Below, piece by piece: positions 36,135-46,208 of a stretch of 64,000 nucleotides of DNA. The notes beneath the pieces were generated by a model, which was not told where the DNA came from, did no database searches, and was given only the letters and a program-made list of their open reading frames with translations. A program made the translations under genes and the position numbers. Source of the stretch: Euwallacea fornicatus. Lineage: Eukaryota > Arthropoda > Insecta > Coleoptera > Curculionidae. The stretch's first letter is position 1. Every line of letters begins with the position of its first letter. Location of the stretch: contig NC_089558.1 in the NCBI RefSeq assembly GCF_040115645.1, positions 1,302,001-1,366,000 on the forward strand, written 5' to 3'.

Positions 36135-36523
36135 AAGTTGATTATTATCTCTTTTATTTGAGATTGCCTTGCAGACGCTGTTTGTTATTAAACTCAAATT
36201 GTGGTATGTTAAAATTTGTTACGTGTAATGTTCCGGATAATAGCAATAATTAAATCCTCAATTACATGTCCTGGTAATTTCTAGGCAAATTCTTATATGT
36301 GTTTCCGATAAACTAGTCTCTAAGCTCAACATTGTCAATGATGGTTCAAACTTGATTAACATTAAATATTAGCATTAAGTGATTAGTACTTTTACTGTAT
36401 TTACTTACTTTATAGACCTTTAAAAAGGAATTAAATATTTGCCATACTAAAAAAATAATTTATTTACAGTATCACAGACACTAGACATACATACACAATC
36501 AGACCCTACTTTTCAGGTAGGCC
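36135..36523. other. Convergent 3' ends of the RNF8-like gene and NDUFAF7
   Basis: 389 bp between two converging stop codons, AT-rich. It presumably contains both 3' UTRs. No other feature seen. Confidence 0.45.
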
Positions 36524-38461
36524 CTAGGAAAACCCCACCACAGGGCATTTTTCCAGTATCCTAGATAGAGTTGCGGGAAGCAAGCACGAAAATTTAAATC
36601 TCTCTCCCATTTTCGCATCATCGGTCAAAAAATTATAACACTCTTCCAAATTTTTTAATTGTTCCTTATCGGTCAAGTTCTTTGATAAAGCTTTGACTCG
36701 ATGTTCTATGCCAATTCGGTGGAGAAATGTGCGCTGTGTTACTGGACCTAAATATATGACATTGCCGTTCTTTAAAGCCACCTAAAAGCTTAATAAAATG
36801 ATGATAAGAAACCGCTTTGTGTCGCTATAAAAACCTCTTCTATGACACTAAAATCTACATCAGCGGTTAAATCTGAAGTCCCTGGAAGCACTAATGGATC
36901 CATTTGTTTATGTTTTCTGAACGCTCTGAAGAGCAATTAAATATTGGCTTTAAAATTCCAAAGCGTCTATAAATACCTAAAGGTGTCGCTTCCCAGTCCG
37001 TTATGTCCATAGTCGCATATCAAGGAAATCCCTCCATTTTCAACTAAGCGCTTACAGATCTGGTCATAAATCAACAAGGCATCAGGAGAAATTTCAATAT
37101 GATCTCTAGTTTCTGTTTTCTTTAGTAGCACTTTTGTCATTGGGGTGTCTTGACGCGCAAGAACATATCTTATATTCAAATAAGGTAACACCTTGATCTA
37201 AAAAGTGAAGTGACTCACCTGAACCGAATGTCTTTTTCCTCTGATTTCATGTTCCCTAAATCAACAAGCACTTCTTTATAGCCAGCATTAGTTTTATGAA
37301 ACTTATGAATAGGCATTGCATCAAAAAACTCATGTGCCAGTAAAAGTGTAAAACCGTCTGGAACGTCTTGATATTGTTTGTACCAAAAAACTGGAATTCC
37401 TTGATGGGTGATACCTTCTCTGTAGAAAGAGCTTTTCAAATTCTTAGTAAGATTGCTTTGAATGCACAAGGTGCGGCTTTGCACTTCGCTTAAAACAGGA
37501 CTTATTTCAACTAAATGAAGAGTTGCATTGTGCAATGCCTGAAATTGAGTTTGACTTTGGGTTATTGTTGTCAAGCAATGTGGATGTACCTTGAAATAGT
37601 CGAAAACCTTCAATATATCTGAACTCAGAGTGCCTCTTCCAGGGCCCAATTCAACGATTTGCATAGGTTTAGGAGAGCCTATTTTCTGCCACTCATTTAA
37701 GAACCATACAGCAATCATTTCTCCAAAAATCTGAGACAAAATTGTAGCAAGCAAGTACTACTTGATTATATCAGCAGGGATTTTTAGGTATAAGTATTGT
37801 TCAAATTAATAATATAAGGACTTTAACCTTCTAAATTTAGAGAGTTAAGCGTGAACTCGTCGAAAAACTGCTACTTCTGTTGGCAGGTGCACTTAAATTT
37901 TCATGAAATAGGACATTGGTATTGATGGAAAAATATATGGGATAATGTTGGGTCTGATGAAACTAAATATCTTGTTTAATAATTACTTTATTGATTTTTT
38001 TTCTTATACTATAACAGTCCCAGTTGACTTTATACCCTTCATTATGTTCTACTCATAGAGCACAACTTTCATTTTACATTGAAAACGTTTGCCTCATCTC
38101 TGGAGCTCCTTTTTCACCAGAGAGCAATATATTCTCAAAGCTGCGTTTGACCCCACAAAAGATAAACAATACTTACCTGAGAAATTTCTGGAGACGTAAT
38201 AAAGTCCCCAGATTCCCCAAACATATCTTTTGACATGTAATATCCTCTAATGGGGTTCTGGAGTACATCTCTCATGTAATCGGCAACGGTAATGGGGCCC
38301 GTTGCTTTGATTTTATTGTATAAATGCTTTGATAAGAAATATTCGTCATTTTCCGCTTTTCTTTTCACTGTATAGTAAGCGCGAATGGGAAGAACCGGGA
38401 ATAGTTTGAGGGTTTTTAGAAATTTACTGAAGGTGATACCTTTAATAGACAAGTAATTCAT
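36524..38461 (-). CDS. NDUFAF7: Protein arginine methyltransferase NDUFAF7 (MidA homologue), mitochondrial
   Basis: NDUFAF7 symmetrically dimethylates an arginine of NDUFS2 in the mitochondrial matrix and is needed for early complex I assembly. The exons are 38461-38177, 37730-37219, 37168-36977, 36925-36835 and 36781-36524, giving 445 aa. The N-terminus is basic and poor in acidic residues over the first 30 positions (MNYLSIKGITFSKFLKTLK), a likely targeting presequence. Family blocks are ITVADYMRDVLQNP, GDFITSPEISQ, the SAM-binding loop VELGPGRGTL, LLLAHEFFDAMPIHKF, and DYGHNGLGSDTFR. The ATG at 38461 is chosen because the open frame two codons further upstream begins with TTG. UFD1 lies upstream on the same strand. 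Confidence 0.95.
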
Positions 38462-38942
38462 ATTCAACGAAATTTTGGAATTATACGAGTCTTAAATGAA
38501 AATTATGATCATTTTAACTTTAAAATGTTAGAATTTAAGACAATTTTCGTTATAAAGAGGGATATAACGTTCGATTCGTTTTGAGGTTAAATAAACATTC
38601 TTGTAGTGCATATACTATTAAACTTAATCAATTAATCGAAAAAGTATGCTCGGATTTGTTAGAGTGGATGCACGTTTCATATTTAGAATAAATGAGAACA
38701 AGTGAGATAGATTCACACTCGGTACAAGCTCTATAGGATTTACCATCTTTAAACGATTTAAATGACAACATTGCCAAACTGTACTCTAAACCTTAAACTT
38801 GCAAGAAAAGATGAAAGAAAATATACATACAAACTGGCCTCAAATAAAATTTATATCTTTATTTTAATTTTCTATAAATAATAATATAAAACAACTAGAA
38901 TTCTATAAAAAGATCACACAGAAATAATTATTTATAACAGGG
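38462..38942. other. Gap between UFD1 3' end and NDUFAF7 start
   Basis: 481 bp containing the UFD1 3' UTR and NDUFAF7 promoter (both minus strand). Nothing else was recognised. Confidence 0.45.
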
Positions 38943-40373
38943 TCAATTCAAGGGCCGCAGGCTGAAACCTGCACCGCTGAAAGGCTTAAATTCGTCATCT
39001 ACTGTCTCATTGGTTTTGGGTTTTATGGATTTTCTAATGAACCTTAAAGTTCCTAACTGATAATCGTAGTCTGCAATTCCACGAATGTAAATGGGCTTTG
39101 CAATATTTTGGTCTAAAATCAAATAACAAAAAGGCATAAAAACCTCAATAATCATAACATACCAGTGTTTGAAGCATCTTTGCGTTTCTTTCCATCCAAC
39201 CGATTTCCCGCGCCTTTAAATGCAACAAAACCTGCAGGTTCTGGCATGAATTCAGCAGGATCCACTGTCATTTCTTCATCCTGCTTCTTCATAGGTTCTG
39301 GTTCTATAAATACATTCAGAACCCAATTGAAATTATAAGAACTAAATTATACCTTTATAACCAACAGGAGCTGCAAATTCGACATTCATATCACACTCAA
39401 TGATGCTCACTGCATCAGCCGGTTTTGTTTCCAGCACCATCAATTCATACACTTTTTGGTTGTATTGGATTGCAATGACATCTCCTTTAGTTAAGCAGGC
39501 AAATGATCTTAAGCAATTCTCCAATACTGCTGTGGGATTTGTGATGTCCAGAAAATCTGAGGATATTGGTTGAAACCTAGAAAATGTTCCTACTGGCAGA
39601 GAGACACTTTCCATTTGTACTAAATCGCCCTCCTCTAAAGCCATATTGTGCATCATCTATAAAATTATATCCTAGTCAGCTGACCTTTAATAATAAACTA
39701 CTGATTAAATACCCAAAGGGGCAAATAGACCTTCCCCTCATCAGCAACAAACTCTAGCACACCACAATGAGTTTCTCTCCTAGATTTCTTATTTGTCAAT
39801 TTGAATAACATTGGGTAGTTGATGTTGAGTCTTGTGAGCTGTTCTAGAGCACTTGGTGGCATGATGACTAACAAAAACTTAAACATTATGTGGAGTTTTA
39901 AGAAGGATTAGATCTAAATATACTTTTGCCTCCTCTCTCCACATCCTGCCTCTCATTGCCTGGAAGCATCGCAACTGAAAAGCATTGGTAACTGACATTG
40001 AATGGACGGGGAATGTCCGGGAACACGTTAAAACCAAACTGAAACTAATTAAGAGACCAGGTCTTAGAAACAAATTTAAACATACAACAAACATGTCTGA
40101 ATTGTAAAAAAAACATTGTTTAGTTTGAGGAAGACTTGAAGGCATTTCAAATAGTACACTAATTGTTAATTAATATAACAGGAGTGTATTTGGATATTAA
40201 CACATTTTTATACAAATTCTATGCGTTAGCTTGAAATAAAAAGAGTTTTGGAAGGTTTGCCAAAAACTGGAATTGTAAATTTTGACTATGTGAAGTTATT
40301 GCCAAGTACAATTGAAAGTATAACGATCTTCTAGACTTGTAACGTGTAAGGAAATGGTCGGAGAACATACCAT
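38943..40373 (-). CDS. Ufd1: Ubiquitin fusion degradation protein 1 (p97/VCP cofactor)
   Basis: UFD1 pairs with NPL4 and p97/VCP to extract ubiquitinated proteins in ER-associated and nuclear degradation. The exons are 40373-40371, 40038-39924, 39867-39713, 39656-39353, 39303-39163 and 39112-38943, giving 295 aa. The first coding exon is only the ATG, immediately followed by a GTATGT donor. The next exon continues FGFNVFPDIPRPFNVSYQCF, matching the family start MFxFNxF. The double-psi barrel N domain shows GGKIIMPPSALEQL, YPMLFKLTNKK, THCGVLEFVADEG, FLDITNPTAVLENCLR and VSIIECDMNVEFAAPVGYKE. The C-terminal part has GAGNRLDGKKRK and a final SGAGFSLR. Length and order match the family. Confidence 0.95.
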
Positions 40374-40683
40374 GGTTGTCGTTTGTAAAGGTACAGACGA
40401 ACTGGAAAATTAGAGAAATACACTGGATTATTGTAAGAACTATTAAAACTGAAACATATATCTGAATATTTCTATTTCTCCTGAATCATCAACATTCAGG
40501 CGAAAATAATAATAAACTGAAACCATGTGATATTGACAAAGACAAGCTGCTACAAATCTTAGAGAAATTCGCTGAAGAACTCAGAAAAATCTATTACTGA
40601 CTTTATGATAAAAAACCGAACATAAAAAAAATCATGTTTTCCTGAGGCAGTATTTTGAACTATTAAATGTCAATATATTTATT
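40374..40683. other. Gap between the nested-host small gene and UFD1
   Basis: 310 bp, AT-rich. It contains the poly(A) signal of the putative small gene at 40683-40678 (minus strand) and should hold the UFD1 promoter. Confidence 0.4.
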
Positions 40684-43600
40684 TTATTTTCTTGTAGGGA
40701 CTGTGCATTGCATATCGATGACGCAATTTAGCTGAATTAAGCCCATGGAAGTTGTTATACCACCAGTGTCGGTGACAGGCCATGCATCGCCATTGAACAG
40801 CTGATCTATCGTTTGTGGCTAAGAAAAATAAACAATTAATTAGGTTTATAAAATTTATTCAAATCTATGATTGTTCTTTAATTTGCCTTAGTTAAAGATT
40901 AAATAAATAGTTAAGAATCAAATTAACAAAGTCACACACAAGAACAGGAACCAATACAAAAATAAAACTTCCTATTTTCCCCGCTAAAATTAGCATATTT
41001 ATTATTAGAAATCCCTCCTCTTCCAGAAAATCTGAGAAAATTCTTTGAGAAAGCCTTATAAATACGACGGAACAAATCCTCGTGCCAAAATTATAAAGTA
41101 GTACTAGTGAGCACATAACCTGAACTAATCTATAACATATAACTTAATAGAAACCATAAGAAAACAGGTTTTAAGATGGAAATTATGGAGTGTGAAAAGT
41201 ATAAGGAGCAAGGGAATGATGCGTTCAAAACCGAGAGATGGGACGAAGCAGTGAAATATTATAGCAAAGCTATCAGTGGTGTGAAGGGAGAGCCCAAAGA
41301 ACTGGCCATTTATTATAAGAATCGAGCAGCTGCCCATTTGAAATTAGAGGACTTTGAAAAAACTCTACAAGACTGTGACAGAAGCCTAGAAATATGTCCA
41401 AATGATCCTAAGGCATTGTTCAGGAGGTGTCAAGCATTAGAAAGTCTTCAAAGGTACCTACTTATTCACCTAACAACAATTTACTATGTACTAACATGTA
41501 ATAATTAGATATGAGGAAGCTTTCCGGGATGCCACACAAATATTCAAAGACGATCCTACAAACAAATCCATTCAACCATACTTGCAGCGCCTTCACAGAG
41601 TGGTAGAAGAACGGGCTAGAATCAATGCTCAGACACACACAAAGCTTGAGACCATGGTTAAAATTGTCTTTGATCCAAGTAATGAAAAGGAAAAACGTGA
41701 AACAGCCATGAAAAACTTACTGGTTTTGGCTAAGGAAAATGCAGGCAGTGAAGTGATGATAAAACAAAGCTGTATAGTGCAGAAAATTAAAAATCTCTTA
41801 AAAGTGGAGAAAAATCAGACATTGTATGTAACTGGAATCAGAATAATTGGGGAATTATGTAAACATACAGAGGAAAAAACTAAGGCCGTGTTGAAGGATG
41901 CTGGTGTGCCTTGGTTTCTTGAGATCCTGGACTCAAACAGCCAGGAAATAGTGTATGCTGCTCAGTACTGCTTGCAGTGCATTTTGAATTCTCTCTCTGG
42001 TAAGATCTTAATGATTTTCAAGGAATCAAGTAAGTTAATTTATGGAAATTTCATAGGGATGGAAATGAAATCAGAAGGAAAACCAAAACAAAACTTGGTT
42101 GAAAAAAATAAAGGCACAATTGACACTCTTCTCACATGTTTGACTATGGCAATTAACAACCAGGCGATTAGTGGCTTGGCAAGGGATGCAATCATTGAAC
42201 TGTTGACTAAAAATATTCACCATACTGCATTCAGTTGGGCTGAACATTTGGTGGAAAAGGGGGGGGTGAAAAAGTTGTTAGATTGTGCTAGTGAGCTCGA
42301 AGAGTTTCATTATGAAAGTTCCATGAGTATAACATCTTCTACAAGGTAAGAATATTTATTACAAGTTTCCAAAGGATTTAGCTGCTATCTGAAAATTTCA
42401 TTACTGATATCATTCTAATCATTCAAATTAATGGAAAGCTAATTGAATCCAGTCCTCAAAGTAGCAACTAATAGAACCAATTTAACTGATTTTTATTATC
42501 AATAAAATATGTATAAAAAACTCACTATTCAGTGTATGAAAGTTGACAGTGAGAGAAATTTCATTTCCACCTGGATTTTGTAAATAAAAGGTTTTTTTTT
42601 TAACTTTGCTGACTTCCATTGACAAAACACAATGTAATAAAAATAACACGTTTTCTTGTGTGCAACAATTAAATGTTTTCAGAACAATTGCTGCAGTATG
42701 CTTATCACGAGTGTATGACAACATGTATTATGACAAGGCTCGAGACAACTTCTTAAGTCAAATACAGGACTTCATTAAAGAAAAATTATTAACTCCTGAT
42801 ATTGAAAGTAAATTGCGTGTAACTGTCGTAATAACTGAGCTTCTCAGAGGTCCTTTAGACATTGGAAATAGTATTATTGGTAAAGAAGGTATTCTTGAGA
42901 TGATTTTGGTAATGGCCAACACTGAGGATGAGTTGCAACAAAAAGTTGCATGTGAATGCTTGATAGCGGCGGCTAGCAAGGCGGACAAAGCCAGAAGCAT
43001 TGTGACACAAGGAGCAGATATTCTCAAGAAGCTCTATAAATCCAAGAACGACCATATTAGAATTAGAGCTTTGGTGGGTTTGTGCAAATTGGGCAGTTAT
43101 GGTGGGAGCGATGCGACGATAAAGCCATTTGCTGAAGGCTCTACTTTGAAATTAGCTGAAGCTTGCCGCAGATTTCTTTTGCATCCTGGTAAAGACACAG
43201 ATATCAGAAAATGGGCTGCGGAGGGTTTGAGCTACTTAACTTTGGATGCAGAAGTAAAGGAGAAACTTATAGAAGACAAAGCAGCTTTAACAGCTTTGGT
43301 GGAACTTGCTAAAACAGGCGACCAGAGCATGGTTTTCGGTGTAGTCACAACTTTAGTCAATTTATGCAATGCCTATGAGAAACAAGAAGTTATCCCAGAA
43401 ATGGTGGAACTGGCCAAATTTGCAAAGCAACATATTCCTGAAGAGCATGAACTGGATGACCCTGATTTTGTTACCAAAAGATTAATAGCTCTTGGACGTG
43501 AAAACGTGACCACAGCTCTAGTAGCTTTATGTAAAACAGAGAGCCATAACTCAAGAGAACTAATTTCCCGAGTTTTCAATGCCTTGGCTTCAGAACATGA

Positions 43601-44722
43601 GTTAAGAGGAATGCTAGTGCAGCAAGGTGCTGTTAAAGTGCTGATAAAACTAGCACTGGAGGGAACAGAAAAAGGGAAGCGTCAAGCAGCCCAAGCACTG
43701 GCAAGAATTGGAATTACCATGAATCCAGAGGTGGCTTTTCCTGGTCAAAGAGCCCTAGAATGCATCCGCCCCATGTTATCACTCTTGCATCAAGATTGCA
43801 CAGGTTTAGAGAACTTTGAAGCATTAATGGCTCTCTGCAATATTGCCCAAATGAATGAGGCAGCTCGCCAAAGGATAGTCAAAGAAGGAGGTTTTTACAA
43901 GATTGAGCACTACATGTATGAAGACCATCAGTATATTTCTAGAGCAGCTGTGCAGTGCATGTGTAACTTGGTACAGAGTGAAGACATAATCCAAAAATTC
44001 TTCACAGGTGACAATGACAGAGTGAAGTATATTGTTTCATGCTGTTTGGATGAAGATGAGCATACTGCAATGGCTGCTAGTGGAACTTTAGCAGTATTAA
44101 CAGGTTACTGTGAGAAGTGTTGTGAAAAGGTCTTTGACTCAACTAATTGGCTTGAAGCTATTCAGTGCCTGCTTGCCAATAAATCACCAAGCATGCAGTA
44201 TAGAGGAGTTTGCATTGTGGCTAATATTATAAGTGCAAGTAAGGAGCTGGCCAATAAATTAATAGAGAGTAATGTATTGGAAATTTTGATGGCTTTGAAG
44301 CTAGTGCCTGATGATGGAAACAGAAAACGTATCAATGAAGTCATAGATGAAGCCTTGCAGATATGTGAACAAAAATACAGCATTATCATGAAGCCTCCAG
44401 AAGAAGCAGGGGCATCAGGGTTGTAACAGTTTTGATGCTTTAAGCATATAATGTACTTAAAATGGGTAATTTTGGTTCACTTTCATAATGTGCTTAAGTA
44501 TTTTATTGTAGATATTATACAGTATTGGAGCTTTTGTAATTGAATGTATACAAAAAAGGATGTTTATTTACACTGAATTCCTATTGAATTTTATGAAATA
44601 AACATGTTGGAAAGCAAAAGGAAAATTGGTTTTTGTTTTACCTGAACGTGAGGATGATTCAAATTCGGCGAATGGTTCATACGTCTAGGGCTTCTTCCAG
44701 GGCGCCTGGGTGGTCTTGACAT
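40684..44722 (-). CDS. Putative small two-exon protein gene whose intron contains unc-45
   Basis: Exon 44722-44642 starts ATG with MSRPPRRPGRSPRRMNHSPN and ends in a CAG/GTAAAA donor. Exon 40818-40684 follows a strong tttttcttag acceptor and reads PQTIDQLFNGDAWPVTDTGG..., ending in TAA with AATAAA directly behind it (40683-40678). The exons join in phase 0 to give 71 aa with a basic, Arg/Pro-rich N-terminus. The 3.8-kb intron contains the entire unc-45 gene on the opposite strand. I do not recognise the protein. One alternative frame of exon 2 is also open, so the reading frame depends on exon 1 being correct. Other possibilities are a non-coding antisense RNA or two unrelated fragments. Confidence 0.45.
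41176..44426 (+). CDS. unc-45: UNC-45 myosin chaperone (TPR and UCS domains)
   Basis: UNC-45 is a co-chaperone that binds Hsp90 through TPR repeats and folds myosin motor heads through its UCS domain. The exons are 41176-41453, 41509-41999, 42057-42345 and 42683-44426, giving 933 aa. The TPR region covers about residues 5-110 (EQGNDAFKTERWDEAVKYYS, YKNRAAAHLKLEDF, FRRCQALESL). Armadillo-like central and UCS regions follow, with WAAEGLSYLTLDAEVKEKL, FEALMALCNIAQMNE, AAVQCMCNLVQSE and YRGVCIVANI. The second intron (57 bp) is in frame without stops, so retention would insert 19 residues. An AATAAA lies at 44597-44602. The gene sits within the intron of a putative minus-strand gene. Confidence 0.97.
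44597..44602 (+). terminator. Poly(A) signal of unc-45
   Basis: Canonical AATAAA 171 bp after the unc-45 stop and only about 40 bp before the minus-strand donor of the small gene that encloses it. Confidence 0.6.
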
Positions 44723-45040
44723 GATTTGTGGGGATTCAAACTACACTACAAAATGTACGAAAAACTAGTAAAGAAGAAAAATTAAAAAAGTAACGGAAAC
44801 TAGCAAAATTCTAGGAAAAAAATTGAATCTTCTGTTATGACATGAGTCACGATGATATTTTGACAGTTGAAGAATGCGCTGCCGGCAATTGCACAATTTT
44901 AGTAATTTGTTACGCCCACAGTTGCTGCCAACTTTTGATTAGAGACATCGACATCTGATATTTGACAGCGACGTAACAGCTGATTCTTTGGTTTGTTTAC
45001 TATCCCTTTATGTATTCTTATATTTGTTTAAAGCTTCGTT
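44723..45040. promoter_or_regulatory. Compact divergent promoter between the small gene and the ANKRD16-like gene
   Basis: 318 bp separates the opposite start codons 44722 (minus) and 45041 (plus). It contains an AP-1-like ATGAGTCAC near 44844. Transcription start sites cannot be placed by eye. Confidence 0.35.
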
Positions 45041-46133
45041 ATGACAAATTCAAAGCCTCGCAATCAAAAACTACAGGAAAAAATTTTAAAGGACATCCAG
45101 CAAAACAATATATCTATTTTGCAAACCTTAAAATCTCAAAATCCACTCTTTCACTGGAGCTCTATTTCGTACAAGCAAACCGGAGACACAGCCCTGCATA
45201 TAGCCGCTAGATTAGGCCACTTAGCCATGATAGATTACCTCTTAACTGAATACTCACCCTGCCTTGTTAATATTAAAAACAAAGATGACAAAACCCCTTT
45301 ACATGAAGCAGCTCAATTTACTCAGTTGCATAGCGTAAAGAAACTCTGTTCATATGGTGCTGATGTAAATGCACTACGAAGGGGTGATTGGACCCCTTTG
45401 ATGCTAGCCTGCACTAAAATTCAGTCTGCTGTTAGTTTAAGTATAGTTCAAAATTTGGTTGATAAAGGGGCTGAAATTAATTACCCTAACAAAGATGGAT
45501 GGACTTGTCTGCATATTTTAGCTAGAGAAGGGGGGCTTGAGATCCTTGATTATCTGATTGGGAAAGGACTGATTGTATGTATGTTTATCTTGGGAAAATT
45601 TTATGTGTTCATGTGTAGATTAGGTGGATTTAAAGACTAGAAATGGAAGAACTGCACTGCATATTACAGCTCTGCACGGAAATAAAGAAATTTTATCCAA
45701 GCTTTTAAAGTATTTGAATGTAAATTCAATGGATGGTTGTGGGAATACTCCGCTGCATGAGGCACTTTTGGGCCAGCATCTGGATTTAGCAAGAATTTTA
45801 GTGGAGAATAAGGCTAATATTCACATAACAAATAACAGTGGTTTGAGGTAGTTAAATTAAGTGTTATAGCTTCATAAATGGTTATCATGTATTTTCAGTC
45901 TCTTACATTTAGTGGCTACTCAGGACAGCACAGAAATTATAGAGTATGTTTTAGGTGAGTTAAATTTTGATGTTGACTATTGTGGAAATAAAAATGGATG
46001 GACAGCAGCTCATTGTGCAGCCAGAAAAGGGTCAAAAGAAGTGTTTGAGTATTTGATAACAAAGGGGGCTGATGTTAGTTTGAAAGACAACTTTGGAAGA
46101 ACAGCAAAAGAGTATTTTAACTTACTGCATTAA
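45041..46133 (+). CDS. Ankyrin repeat domain protein, ANKRD16-like
   Basis: The exons are 45041-45574, 45624-45847 and 45899-46133, giving 330 aa. The protein is almost entirely ankyrin repeats: about eight units such as GDTALHIAARLGHLAMIDYL, DKTPLHEAAQFTQLHSVKKL, DWTPLMLACTK, DGWTCLHILAREGGLEIL, GRTALHITALHGNKEILSKL, GNTPLHEALLGQHLDLARIL and GWTAAHCAARKGSKEVFEYL. The Asp-Trp-Thr-Pro-Leu-Met block and overall repeat order resemble ANKRD16, which in vertebrates prevents alanyl-tRNA synthetase mischarging errors; that role here is inferred. No membrane segment or other domain. Its stop is only 75 bp from the convergent eIF3c stop. Confidence 0.8.
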
Positions 46134-46208
46134 ATGGGTGATAAAAAAATACAATGTAAATCCAGTAATAATTATATTGTAATAATATTAATGGCTTTAA
46201 ATAATCTT

